A stretch of 64,000 nt of DNA. Source: Callorhinus ursinus. Lineage: Eukaryota > Chordata > Mammalia > Carnivora > Otariidae. The stretch lies in NCBI RefSeq assembly GCF_003265705.1, contig NW_020313157.1, positions 2,959,570 through 3,023,569 of the forward strand, read 5' to 3'. Positions 9,301 through 20,515 of this stretch are shown piece after piece (position 1 is the first letter of the stretch; every line of letters starts with the position of its first letter). Made by a program: the position numbers and the translations under genes. The notes below the pieces were generated by a model. The model ran no database searches, had not been told where the DNA came from, and worked only from the letters and a program-made list of their open reading frames with translations.

Positions 9301-11936
9301 TGAAACACACCCAGGAGACCGAGGGTGGGGTGACCTTGCCCAAGACGGGTCCTCTACCCTGGGCCTCAGTTTCCTCCCACAGTACTAAAGGGAAAGTGTG
9401 TGTTGGGGGGGGTGACTGACCTCCTGAAATGAAGGATGGGCAGGTAGGGCCCTTTTTGCCAGTAATCGGCCCAAAAGCCAGCGTAATGCATACCCAGCAA
9501 TTGGGGCCCTGAAACCCAGCCTGAATTCAGTGCACAAAACAAGGGTGTAGCAGGAGCCTCTGACGATGTCTGTTCTCCCGGGAGTCTGTTATTGTCTGGG
9601 AAGCACTTGTCACCCTCCAGGCTCTAGAGCAGGTACAAGTGGCTTCAGGGAGGGAGGGAGGGCGGAAGGCCCAGAGCCTGCTGCGCCTGGGAGTGGGGGG
9701 AGGGGGGAGCCCAGAATGGCTGAGTGCTCCCAAGCAGTAACAAAGGCGATGCCAGCCAGACAGGCTGTGTGCACCCGCCAGCAACTGCAGGACCAGCAGA
9801 ATCACTCAACATCCCTGTGAGCCTGGAGCAATTAAAACATACACATGAAATCCACCCAGGTCTGCCCCGGCAAGCGGGTTCTCTGACCGCTGCCCAGACG
9901 GGTTGGAAAGGGCCTCGGGTTGCCACTTGGGGTTCTACTGACTGTGCTGACTGCTTCTCTGCTGTGGGAACCGGGGAGATGTTTGTGTGCTCCTCTGAAG
10001 ACTGCCCCTGATCCCAAGAAGGCCTGTGGGCTTCTCAGAGGGGCAGGCATGGTGAATCTTAATGCAGTCTGCCCCTTCTGCCTGACACAACTCCGAGTCT
10101 TGGCCTTTGGGCTGTGGCAGGAAATGGAGCTCTGAGGTTAGGAGTGGGACCCAGCCCTCTGTGTTCGAGCCTCAGGTCAGCAGTCAGTCGGAAATCCTGA
10201 TGGTACAGGACCACAGGGGCACTTACTGTCAGGTGCATTTCAGAGATGAGAAAGAGGCTCAGAGAAATTAAAAGATTTGCTTGAGAGTGCCCAGCTGTAA
10301 AGTCACAGGAGATGGGATCCAAGTGCAAATGGTTCTGGCTCACAAGCCCTGTGCCTCAGGAAGCTGATTCACCCCAGCAGAGGGGATATACTTTTATTTG
10401 GCTTGGAGACACCTCCCACACACACATATTCTGTGGGGATGATGACCAAAGGGGACAGAGACACTTTCTGCTATTTCTGCTATTCTTTCTTCTCTGCTAC
10501 ACAGTCCTTGGGCCTTGTCCCCAGGCCTTTGGGTCTAGGCCAAATCAGTCAGTTCTTCCTTCGGGCAGGACTGGTGTAGGTGTGCCCAGGACCCTGCAGG
10601 ATCTGGGGCTTTGGTCTTGGAGCTGGGCCCATAGGGTGAATGAGTTCACCTGAGTACCTGGGGCCCATCTGCACGCCCTGGCCTTGAACTAAGGGGACAG
10701 CTGGAGCTGTGGCCACTGGCCAGGTGGGCCGTGAGTGTGGGGCTGCCCAGGTAGAGGGAGACAGGTCATGGGACTTATGTGGATAGCATGCCAGAAGGAA
10801 ATGAGAGTTGGTCCCCTCAAGTAACCCTGTGGGCCAGAGCTGGTGAACAGTCACTCTCTGTTCATTGTTTCATATTGAGTTGGTCCCTCCCTCCCGGCAA
10901 ACTCCTTGCCTCTCTGACAATATTCTGAGTCTTAGAGCCCCAGCAGACTCTCACACTGGACATGCTGACCCAGCAAGTCTGGGACAGAGCCCAGGGGTCT
11001 GCATGTTTAACAAGTGGTCCTCTAACTCAACCTGGAAAACCACTGTCCTGGACCTCCCAGCCAGGCAGCCAGGAGAAACCCCTTCTGGAGCTTTCTAGCA
11101 GACCGGAGCCTGGTGTATGTAATTGTTTTCCATGACTGAATTTAAATGCATTCCAGTCTCCTTCGGAGCGCTGTCATCAGCTGAGCTTCTCCCCTGTTTA
11201 AAATAAATGATTGAGTCTCCAGTGATAGCCCTGTCTCCAGCCCTCCCCTGCCAAATTTCCCAGAAGAGCAGTCCGCCCTACATCACCCACTTACTTCTGA
11301 GCTCCTTGTTCTATCCTGAGCTGCCCCCCAAGCAGCTCTTTGCACAGAGACCTCTCAACTGCTTTTCCAACAGCTGGTGGTCCTGCTCACCTCCTAAGTC
11401 CTCTACGGTCTATACCATCTTCCTGTCTGCCTGTGACCCCTGAAAACGGGTGTTCCTTAAGTTTCCATCCTTAGACCATCTGTTTCCTCAGGTGAAGAAG
11501 CAAAAGTGAGGGGGACACCCATCTCTATTCGGGAGAATCCCCAGTATTTCTACTCAGCCTCCGGGCTGTGCCAGGCTGATTTTCCTAAGGCCCAACTTGA
11601 TGTCTCCCCTAGGCTAATCCATTGGAGCTCTTCCAAATAGACCCTTTGACTTGAGGGGAATCCGTTCACACCTGTGGTGGTCCAGCTGGTGTGGGTTCTG
11701 CATGGCTCCTTCCGAAAGCTGCACACCCTGACAGAGGAACAGAGCCCCTGCCATTTTTAAGGGAAATGGTTCTTGGGTTCATGTCAGGAACCAAGCTTCC
11801 CTGGGAACTTCTGATTTCTTTATGCTCTCCTTGATAAAATGGTTTGTACCCTCCCGTTTTCATGACCACTGACCCGAGTTATCAGTTGGTGTTGGCTCTG
11901 GCGCCCCGGGCATGCAGCCTCCGGATCTCTGTACCT
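9300..11936. other. Intergenic sequence without recognised gene
   Basis: Mostly unique DNA. A weak MIR-like piece lies near 10180-10330 ('CAGAGATGAGAAAGAGGCTCAGAGAAATTAAAAG'). No splice-bounded coding exon could be supported and open frames overlap on both strands. Confidence 0.4.
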
Positions 11937-11954
11937 CTCTCCTGCATGTTTAAC

Positions 11955-12068
11955 TATTTTTAAAAAAAACTTTTTTTTTAAGGAGGCTCCACGCCCAGTG
12001 TTGTCCTTGAATCCACCACCCTGAGATCAAGAGTTGCGTGCTCTACTGACTGAGCCAGCCAGGCGCCC
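11955..12068 (-). mobile_element. Short old tRNA-derived SINE, 18-bp target duplication
   Basis: A 114-bp reverse element ending 'GACTGAGCCAGCCAGGCGCC', bracketed by perfect CTCTCCTGCATGTTTAAC repeats at 11937-11954 and 12069-12086. A perfect duplication shows that this short subfamily was itself mobile and is not just a truncated long SINE. Confidence 0.87.
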
Positions 12069-12284
12069 CTCTCCTGCATGTTTAACGTCTGCTTTGGCAG
12101 CGTCTCTCATGCCTGTCCTGCATTAAGGGTCTCTGGACTCCCCAGTAGCCTGCCTCCTTTGCTGAGAGCCTCCACTGAATGGGCAAGCCCCCTCTGGGTC
12201 AGTTCATCTGTCACCTGCTCAGGGACGGCCCGGTATTCTTATTAGGGGCTGTGCAGCATTGGGTCAGTGCCCCTGACCAGAGTT

Positions 12285-12800
12285 GGGTTCTTAGTTCAGA
12301 TCCTGGTTTTGCCCTAACCAGCCTTATGACCTGACAAATTCCTTGAGCCTGAAGCTGGTAATAATCATCCCGTCTCATAAGACTCTTGTAAAGATAGACA
12401 TTATATGACCTCATCTGTAAGAGTCCTTGGCACATAAAATTGCCTGATCTATATTATCACATCTAATCCTCAAAACCAGGTATATGGTCAGGTATATGGT
12501 CACTGTTAGGCCCATTTTGTAGTAAGGAAAGGAAGGCCCAGAGAAGCCAAGTGATTCACCCAAGGGCACACAGCTATAAAAGAGCAGAAGTGGGTTTCTG
12601 TGCGTTTCATTTTTGAGCTGGATCTTCTAATCACTAACCCCTCACTTCAGTTCTCATTCTTCATCTTCTGTCCATTCATTCATTCACTCAGCATGTATTT
12701 ATGGCATGCCTGCTACTTACGGATTTGGCAGTGAATGAACAGATGAAGCTCTGCCTTCACAGAGCTTACATTTTAGTGGGGGCACAGTTAGAAAGAGATG
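12285..12800 (+). repeat. MIR and L2-like fragments
   Basis: 12285-12440 and 12440-12630 each show MIR phrases ('TTCCTTGAGCCTGAAGC', 'CACATCTAATCCTCAAAACC', 'CCCATTTTGTAGTAAGGAAAGG', 'GATTCACCCAAGGGCACACAGC'). 12655-12790 shows the L2-type 'CATTCATTCATTCACTCAGCATGTATTTATGG' and 'CACAGAGCTTACATTTTAGTGG'. Confidence 0.6.
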
Positions 12801-13055
12801 TATAGGAACTCCTGTGGGAACTTCCCTGAGGCCCCTTTTCTTCCCTGTTTACCCTGGGGGCACAAACCAGGACCCCCCCATCCCACCTCCCCGCTTTTCC
12901 TTGTACCTGAAGGCCCTGAGTGGTAGACATTGGCAAAATTGGACTGGATATAGGTTTGACCCTTGTGAAAGAGGAAGTAGGTCACAGCAGGACCTGATAC
13001 AGGGTTTGAAGGGACTGAAGTCCTTGGGGGTGGGCACCATGAGCCACAGGGCAGG

Positions 13056-13720
13056 CTTGATTCAGGAACTGCAAGTCAAACCCACAGTGAGATACCACTT
13101 TGCACCCACCAGGATGGCTATAACCAAAAAAAAAAAAAAAAAAGAGGGACAGTAATTAAGTATTGGGGAAGACAGGGAGGAATTGGAGCCCTCGCCCAGT
13201 GCTGGTGGCGATGTCAGATGGTGCAGCCACTTTGAAATGGTCTGGCAGCACCTCAACATAGAGATACCATTTGACCGATCAGTTCCACTCCTAAGTATCT
13301 ACCCAAGAGAAATGAAAACACAGGTCCACGCAAAAACTCGTACAGGGATGCTCACAGCAGCATTACAACAGCCAAAAGGGGGAAGGAACCCAAACATCCA
13401 TCAGCAGATGAGGAGGTAAATAAAACGTGGTCCATCCATGTTGCCAGTTCCCACACAGATGAACCTTGAAAATGTGTTGAGTGCAAGAAGCCAGACACGA
13501 AAGGCCACATACTGTATGATGCCACTGTTTTGAAGCACCCAGAGTAGGTAAATCCATAGAGGCAGAAAGCACCCGAGTAGCTGCCAGGGACTGGGGGTGG
13601 GGGGCTGGGGGGCTGGCGATGAACAGTAAATGATACTGGGTGCTGGTTGTCTTTTTGGGGTGTTGAAAATGTTCTAAATTGATTGGACACAACATGGTGA
13701 AGATACTGGAAACCGCTGAA
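13056..13720 (+). mobile_element. L1 3' fragment (end of ORF2 and 3' UTR), plus strand
   Basis: The order 'GAACTGCAAGTCAAACC', 'AGATACCACTTTGCACCCACCAGGATGGC', 'GCAGCCACTTTGAAATGG', 'TTCCACTCCTAAGTATCTACCC', 'CATCCATCAGCAGATGA', 'ATGAACCTTGAAAATGTG' and 'GAAGCCAGACACGAAAGGCC' is the degenerate C-terminal L1 ORF2 region. It is 5'-truncated and frame-broken, with an internal A-run expansion at 13124-13143. Not functional. Confidence 0.85.
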
Positions 13721-15060
13721 TTGTGTGCTTTGAAATGGTGACTTGCTGCGTGGTTGGGGTTCTCTGGGCACTGCCCTGGCTCTAGGGAAATGATGGCAGA
13801 GACATGCTCTGTAGAGGAGATTTCAGGCTTAGCTTAGGAGTCATCCCTGAGAGAGGCCCCCACCCCAATACCCGCCCCGCTCTGTCACTGGTCGACTGTC
13901 TCAGCCCTTCTTTCTTTCCTTTATGGCTCTTCCCACCCTCGGGATTGTTTTCTTGTCCTCGGACCCAATTTTGTCGACTCTCGCTGGGCTGAGTTCCATG
14001 ACGCCAGGGGCTCGTCCGCATCTTGTTTGTGGTCCCATAGTAGGTGTTCAGATACCTGCTGAACAGATGGACCAGGATATGTTGCTAACAGTGGAGGGGG
14101 GAGGTCTGGGCTGGGGTCCGTGCTCCCTGCGGTGGGGTAGAGATAGTCAGCACAGCAGATCAGGGTGTCTCCCAGCCCCAGTGGCTTTCTTTTTCTCTCT
14201 GTTGCAGTTCCAGGAGAATGTCTCTGGAAAGGAAGCCCAACGCCCGGTCTGGCTGGGAAGAGGCAAAAAAGGGGAGGGGAGCAGGAGTGGAGGCCGGGCG
14301 GGCCTGGGGAGGAAGTCTGCAGCCCGGGCTGCCGAGGGTGTGGTGTCTGTGTTTGCACCTTTGGAATGCAGCTGATTCACTCCGGGGAGCCCTCTGCAGC
14401 CACTGCTGCCGCCTTGGATCTGACATCTGGAGGCTGAATTCCAGGAGGAGAGAGACGGATTCCTGCAAGCAGATGCCAACTTTGAAGGTCAAACTGAGCA
14501 ATGGAGCTGCTTTCGCAGGAGGCCCAGAGCATCCAACACTGCCCCACCCCAGGATTCTGGGAGAGGTGAGACGCAGCCCTGAAAGGAGCAGATCCTCTAT
14601 GTGAACAGCCTAGGGCAGGGAAGCAGAGCTCTGCAGTCAGACCTGGGTTCAAAGATCACTTACTCAACAGTTCCTGTAACTCATGGGCCAAGGGCCTGGC
14701 TGGTCCCATGCTCAGCAATGGCACCGGGACACTGGTTTCCTTCTCCTGGCCCAATGTCCGCTGTGTTGCTCTATTTTCCCCAACAGTGTTTTCGGAAGCC
14801 TGAGAACTCCCAGCTTGCCTCCCCCTGGGGCTCCAGCAAGCCCCTTGGCTTCTGAGATCCCAGCTCCTCTCAGATGCTGATTGGACAAGCCTGGCTCAGG
14901 AGCTTGCCCCAGGACAGGTCCAACACTCCTAGAACCACATGGAGAAAGTGGGAGTGAGGGGTCCTCCAAAGGAGCCAATGCCCGGTTGTGGGCAGAAACG
15001 GCACACATCCCAACTCTGCTCAGCTGCCTCTGCAGGACCGGCTTCTGGGGCACTGTGCTT
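13720..15060. other. Unique intergenic sequence
   Basis: No exon or young repeat is recognised. Several overlapping open frames on both strands near 13920-14600 reflect low stop density in GC-rich DNA and lack any recognisable family. Confidence 0.35.
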
Positions 15061-15210
15061 AGCTTTATGGCTTTTACCTACTGGGTGTCCCACTGGCTAA
15101 GTTCCTTAAGCTCTCAGAAGCTCATTTTCTTCATCTTTGAAATCTCAGAGGATTCTTTTAAGGATTGAATGAGACAGTGCATGCAAATCTCTTGGCACCT
15201 TCCTGGCCCA
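15060..15210 (+). repeat. MIR element fragment
   Basis: 'GGCTAAGTTCCTTAAGCTCTCAGAAGCTCATTTTCTTCATC' and 'AGGATTGAATGAGACAGTGCATGCAAA' follow the MIR order. Confidence 0.65.
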
Positions 15211-15299
15211 GAGGAGACAAGATGCTAACTAGTTCTCTTTCTCTTCCCTATATGTAGGTTCTAGGTGATTCTGTCTAGATCTGTGTGGTCTGAAAGGGC

Positions 15300-15685
15300 C
15301 GTGCATTTGTGCGTGCGTGCATGTGTGTGTATATGTGTGCGTGCGTGTGTGTGCATGTGCCTGTGTGTGCATCATGTGCGTGCGTGTGCGTGTGCGTGCA
15401 CATCGTGCATGTGCATGTGTGCGTGCATCGTGTGCGTGTGCATGCACGCCTTGCGTGCGTCATGTGTGTGCATATGTGTAAGTGTGTGCATCGTGTGCGT
15501 GTGCATGCACGCCTGTGTGCGTCGTGTGTGTGCACCGTATGCGTGCATGCATCGTGTGCATCGTGGGTGTGCGTGCGTGCATGTGTGTGTATATGTGTGC
15601 GTGCGTGTGCATGTGTGCACATCGTGCATGTGCTCGTGTGCGTGCGTGCATGTGTGTATGTGTGTGTGCATCATGTGTGTGCTCA
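15300..15685 (+). repeat. Long alternating purine-pyrimidine microsatellite (TG/CG/CA mix)
   Basis: Nearly 380 bp of mostly alternating T/C and G/A steps, made of TGTGTG, TGCGTG, TGCATG and GTATGTG blocks, with a few breaks such as ATCATG and ATCGTG. Longer sub-blocks repeat, for example 'GTGCATCGTGTGCGTGTGCA' near 15424 and 15486. It yields Cys/Val/His/Met-rich open frames in all phases that are composition artefacts. Confidence 0.93.
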
Positions 15686-15689
15686 CAGC

Positions 15690-16600
15690 AGGCCTGGCCC
15701 CATTCCCTTCTCCGAGGTATTTGTACTATTTGGCTTCTCTCGGACAGGGTTGCAGACTACACAGGACAGAGGGGGGAGGCAGGAGGGACAGGAGATGGGT
15801 GGAAGGAGGAGCTCGGGGGCCTCACTGGTGGGTCTGCAGGCTCAGACCTGCCTCTGGAGTCCCTCCGTGGGCCCTCAGCTCCACCTGGGGCTGGAGGAAG
15901 GGCCCAGGCTCTGAGGAGGAGCTGCCTCCGTCCCTCCAGTGCCACATTATCAGTGTGTCTCGTCATTCGACAGTGGGTATGGGGGGGCCCTGCCCTGGAC
16001 CAGACTTGCTTATCTCATATATTCTCTCTCACCTGGAACCTGGAATTCTAGAGCCTCTGAGAGGGCACAGTGCAGGCCTACTGCAAGCTTTTTGTACCGA
16101 TTTGTGAACTGAAGTGAAGCACCTCCCATAACCTGCTTGGGGCACGCAGAGCGCTAGGATGGCAGTGCCACCCCTTGGGCTCAGCACCCTCCACCCCTAC
16201 CAGCCCTGCTCAGTGGCACACGTCTGAGCCTCCATAGGTCCACGTGTGCCCTTGTCCCCACTAAACCACTCAAGTCCTCCAACTCTGGCCTGTTCGCTGC
16301 ACCTTAGAGAAGCCTTTCCTGCCAGCCTCCTGCCCCCCAGGTTATTCTCCCCACGGCCTTGTGTTCAGTAGCTCTGTGCAGAGCTGACATGGCAGTCATG
16401 TCACCCGTGCGTGTCCTATGTGCCATTAGCCAGACTCTGTGTGACTTGTCCCAGGCTTCCAGGACCACTCTGCCCGGTTCTCTTCTGGATGTCGAGCATT
16501 TAAAAATATGTTCATCTCAAAAAAAAAATATGTTCATCTCTTTCATCATATGACAGACTCTCTGAAGGACATAGTAAAGAGAGCTGCATTTTCTGAACTC
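15690..16600. other. Unique intergenic sequence
   Basis: No gene or repeat is recognised apart from a short local duplication at 16506-16540 ('AATATGTTCATCTC' twice around an A-run). Confidence 0.35.
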
Positions 16601-16631
16601 TTTCCAAGTGCTTTTTAAAAATGGAGCTATA

Positions 16632-16772
16632 AGGGCGCTTGGGTGGCTCAGTGGGTTAAGCATCCCACTCTTGATCTCAGCGAGGGTCTCAATCTGAGGG
16701 TCGTGAGTTAAGGCCCTGCATTGGCCTCCATGCTGGGTGTGGAGCCTACTTAAATAAAATAAATAAAAATTG
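16632..16772 (+). mobile_element. Old SINE, plus orientation, shortened
   Basis: 'GGGCGCTTGGGTGGCTCAG', 'GTTAAGCATCCCACTC', 'GGTCGTGAGTTAAGGCCC' and an A-rich tail. Diverged from the younger copies and lacking the CT-rich body. It lies at the edge of a reverse L1 fragment. Confidence 0.75.
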
Positions 16773-17675
16773 AGATGCAATTCATATGCCATAAAATTCA
16801 CCCTTTTAAAGCATACAATCTAATGGGTTTTAGTACCTTCACAGAGTGGTGCATCCATCGCCACCTTCTAATTCCAGAACATTTTCGTCATCCCAGAAAG
16901 AACCCCCTGCAGGGCGCCTGGGTGGCTCAGTTGGTTAAGCGACTGCCTTCGTCTCAGGTCATGATCCTGGAGTCCCAGGATCGAGTCCTACATCGGGCTC
17001 TCTGCTCGGCAGGGAGTCTGCTTCTCCCTCTGACCCTCTTCCCTCTTGTGCTCTCTGTCTCTCATTCTCTCTCTCTCAAATAAATAAATAAAATCTTTAA
17101 AAAAAAAAAAGAAAGAAAGAAAGAACCCCCTGCAGGTTCACCAGTTGCAACAAATGCGCGGCTCACGTGGAGGGTGCTGATAGTCGGGGAGGCTGTACGT
17201 GTGTGGGGGCGGCCAGTGTGTGGCAAATCTCTGTACCTTCTGGATATGGCTATGAACTTACAACTGCTCTAAAACAATGGAATTGATTAAAAACAAAAAA
17301 CAAAGCCAAAAAGAAACCCTGAGTCCATTAGCAGTCCCTACCCATTCCTCCCTCCCCCAGCCCCTGGCAACCATCAGCCTGCTTTCTGTCTCTGTGGAAT
17401 TGCCTGTTCTGAATGTTTCGTATCAACAGAATCACACACATCGTGGCCTTCCATGTCTGGCTTCTCTCACTGAGCATCGTGTCTTCGAGGTTCCTCGGTG
17501 CTATGGCAGGTATCAATGCTTTATTCCTTTCTCTGGCTGAATAATATTCCATTGTTTCTTTGGCTAGATCAGAATTTGTTTATCTGTTCATCCATCCATG
17601 GACATTTGGGTTGTTTCTACCTTTTGTGAATAGTGCTGCTATGAACGTGCATGTGCAAGTTTTTGTAAAGAAGAA
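16773..17675 (-). mobile_element. L1 3' fragment, reverse, interrupted by a SINE
   Basis: The reverse complement of the L1 ORF2 end and 3' UTR: 'AAAATTCACCCTTTTAAAGCATACAATC', 'CATCCATCGCCACC', 'GCCTGTTCTGAATGTTTCGTATC', 'GGCTGAATAATATTCCATTG' and 'AGTGCTGCTATGAACGTGCATG'. Split by the SINE at 16913-17119. Confidence 0.82.
16913..17119 (+). mobile_element. Can-SINE inside L1, 16-bp target duplication
   Basis: Full-length young element with repeats AAAGAACCCCCTGCAG at 16897-16912 and 17120-17135. Its A-tail has grown a GAAA microsatellite. Confidence 0.93.
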
Positions 17676-17683
17676 GGTTTTTA

Positions 17684-17886
17684 GGGGTGCCTGGGTGGCT
17701 CAGTCGGTTAAGTGTCTGCCTTTTGGTTTCAGTTCAGGTAGTGATCTCAGGGTTATGAGATCGAGCCCCACGCATCGGGCTCCATGCTCAGCACAGTGTC
17801 TGCTTGGGATTCTCTCTCCCTGTGCCCCTCCCCTAGCTCATGCTTGCTCTCTCTAAATAAATAAATAAATAAATAAAATCTTAAAA
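17684..17886 (+). mobile_element. Can-SINE, plus orientation
   Basis: 'GGGGTGCCTGGGTGGCTCAG' head, body with 'GTTATGAGATCGAGCCCC' and an (AAAT)n tail. Flanks share AAGGTTTT-AG with one mismatch, a decayed target duplication. Confidence 0.9.
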
Positions 17887-17899
17887 AAAGGTTTTCAGT

Positions 17900-18600
17900 C
17901 TAAGTGCTTTTTGACAAACACCTCATATGATCCTCACAGAAACCCTGAATGTTGGTGCTAATATGTTCCAACTTGGGCTGATCAGGAAACAGAGGCTCAG
18001 AGAGGGGAGGCAAGATCATGCTGCTGGAAGCCCTGGGATTCTCCGGCTCCTGGTCACCAGGCAGGCTCCCATGATGCCAACTGAGGTGTTTCCGTTCCGT
18101 TTTAGCAGAGCCTTGCCGAGTACTGCCCTACAGTAAATGCTGCTGACTCTCCAGACAAGGGCCATGCAAACCTCAAGCCCCAGAGGCGCTCTGTGATGTG
18201 TCCAGCAGTTGTACACCTGCTCTGGGGTTATGGGATGTCCCTCCTGCCACAGATTCATCCACACATCTGGGACCAGGCATTTCCCCTGCCTCCTCTGGAT
18301 GCTGCTTTCAGCCTATATCACCTTGCTTTCCTGGGAGTCCCGGGGCTGCCCTTCTTGGATTCGGCACGTAGACCCACGTTCACCTTCTGGTGAACTTTGC
18401 TTTTTCCACCTTCCCACGTGGCATGTGGCTGAGTGTGCCTGTCAGACAAGCCCAGGGTCAAGTCTGCTCTGGGGCTCTGGCTGTGTGGCTTTGAGCAAGT
18501 TTCTTAACTTCTCTGAGCCTCTGCTCATTGGTAGTGGTGGTCAAAACACTACTACCTGTGAACCCGGTGATATGGTGGATGAGGACTGACCAAGAGAAGG
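17900..18600 (+). repeat. MIR fragments with unique sequence between them
   Basis: 17905-18045 ('CTCATATGATCCTCACAGAAACCCTGAA', 'CAGGAAACAGAGGCTCAGAGAGG') and 18440-18600 ('TTTGAGCAAGTTTCTTAACTTCTCTGAGCCTC') are MIR-like. The interval between them is unique sequence. Confidence 0.55.
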
Positions 18601-20246
18601 GAGATGAGGTACTCAGTACCCAACACCTCACACACACTTGGGAAGTGACCTGTCTCTGGTTGGGCCTCACTGCAAAGGCAGGCCGGCAGCCAGCCCAGGG
18701 ATAGGGCAGGGAGCTTTGTGTGTCTCCTTGCCATGGAGCCGTGGGAGGCTTCTATGACTCAGTTCTGTTCAAGGAGGGGGGTGTCAAGGCCAGGCCTCTG
18801 AGGTCGGGACCCCAAGGAAACTTCCCATTCTCCTGGGTCTGCCCTCTGCCAGGCTCCCCACCTGGTGCTCTGGCAAAGCTGGGCAGGGCCCAGTGCATTC
18901 TCTGCTGGTTGCCTGGGTACGGCCCTCGGCCCCTTCCCCAGACCTGCAACACAGACTGGCTGCCCCCTGGCCCACGGGCCTGGATACTGGCCGTGTCTGT
19001 GGGCCATCCTGCGTGGGTGCCGTAGCCCCCGACACGAGGCAGGAAGGGCCGCCATCCTGAGGGGACGTGGTCTGGCCGTAGGAGTGGAGCCTCAGGGTCC
19101 TGACAGGTAAACCCTCTCTTCTCACTGCTGCTGAGACTCAGCCTTTCTCAGCCCTTCCCCTCTCCTCCTGCTTCTCACGTTGCAGCTTCTGAGTTACAGG
19201 CACCACCCCGTGCTGCTGCTGAGGCCGCTGAGGCTGCTGAGGCCACTGCACCAGACAGAAGTTAACCCCTCATGTGCTGGTGCTGGCAGCAGCGTGGCCG
19301 GAAATGAACAGCAGGGGCTCAAGGTCCGGAGCTGCTGAGGGAGGAGAAAGCCCACCTGAAAGCAGCCCTTTTGCTCCAGCCTGGATCCCCTCTGGGGTGC
19401 TTCTCTCTTCTCCTTCCTCCCTGTCTGCTCAAACTCGAATCCACAGCCTTTCCTGACCCCCAGGAGTTGTCTCTTCCTTTGGCTGTCTGGGCGGTGACCA
19501 CAGAATGTGTGGGTTCTATCTCACCGCTACTTGACCTTGTCATTTCACGCAGACCATGTTTTCTCCTCTCAGCGCCCTGACACAGGCCGGCTCCTCTCTT
19601 GCACCTGGCCTCGTCTGGTAGCAGGTGAGCTCTGGAGTCCTGAGGCCAGCATGGGAGCCACTCCGGGGGCAGGAGCACAGGTGGCTGGGAGCTGGGAGGG
19701 GCCTGAAGGGAGCCAGGCGCTGACTAGCGGGCATGATCTTGGGCAAGTCCCTAGGGCATCCCAGGACTTGAGGTGCCGTAATGAGTACCAGACAGAATGG
19801 CGGTAAAGCCGCCAGAGCAGCAGCTTGTCTGTGGGGGCGCAGGCCACAGAGGCACACAGACATCTGGGTACTCTGGGGCTCCGAGCCCACTCCTCCCTAG
19901 GGAGACCCACTCCCGCAGCCTCCCCCATCAGAGCAGGCCTCTGTCCCTTCCCCGACTTGGCCACTCCTGGCCCAGCCTTTTCTATTCTCAAATGGGACTT
20001 GAGGTCCTGCCTTTCCTCCCCCATCTCTGGCCACTCCTTCAGAGGAGAGCCCATGTCACAGACAAACACTGGACACCCTCCCGGAGCTCAACAGCATCCA
20101 TAGTTTCGTCTTCCAGTGGCCCTATGTTTTGTACCTTCCCTCTGAACCCCAAATACTCCCTCCTGGATTTTTGTGCGCCTCTGCTCAAACTTTGCCCTCT
20201 CTGTCCACACCCTCTTGGTTTCTGGGCTGACTTGCTCTCTCTCTCT
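18600..20246. other. Unique intergenic sequence
   Basis: No exon, RNA gene or repeat is supported. A short GCTGCTGAGGC microrepeat lies at 19210-19245. Overlapping open frames on both strands look like chance. Confidence 0.35.
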
Positions 20247-20247
20247 C

Positions 20248-20515
20248 TTTTTTTTTTTTTATTTATTTACTTATTTGAGAGAGAGAGTACAGGTCAGGGG
20301 GAGGGCGGGTGGTGGCAGAGGGAGAGGGACAGAGAGAATCCCAAGCAGACTCCCACTGAGTGCAGAGCCCAGCCCAATAGGGCTTGACGTGGGGCGGGAC
20401 GCAGGCTCAATACGAAGCTCGATCCCACAACCCAAGCTTGATCCCACAACCCGAGATCATGACCCGAGCTGAAATCAAGAGTCAGACACAATTGACTGAG
20501 CCACCCAGGCATCCC
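20248..20515 (-). mobile_element. Can-SINE, reverse, longer variant
   Basis: Poly-T, ATTTATTTACTTATTTGAGAGAG, GA-rich body and terminal 'GACTGAGCCACCCAGGCATCCC'. An internal duplication 'AGCTCGATCCCACAACCC / AGCTTGATCCCACAACCC' makes it about 65 bp longer than usual. Confidence 0.87.

Noticed and set aside
13056..13720. Reverse transcriptase-like coding sequence
   Set aside because: A 5'-truncated L1 ORF2 remnant with stops and frameshifts; annotated as a mobile element only.
15265..16107. Cys/Val/His-rich open frames in several phases
   Set aside because: Direct products of the TG/CG microsatellite; any frame of it stays open.
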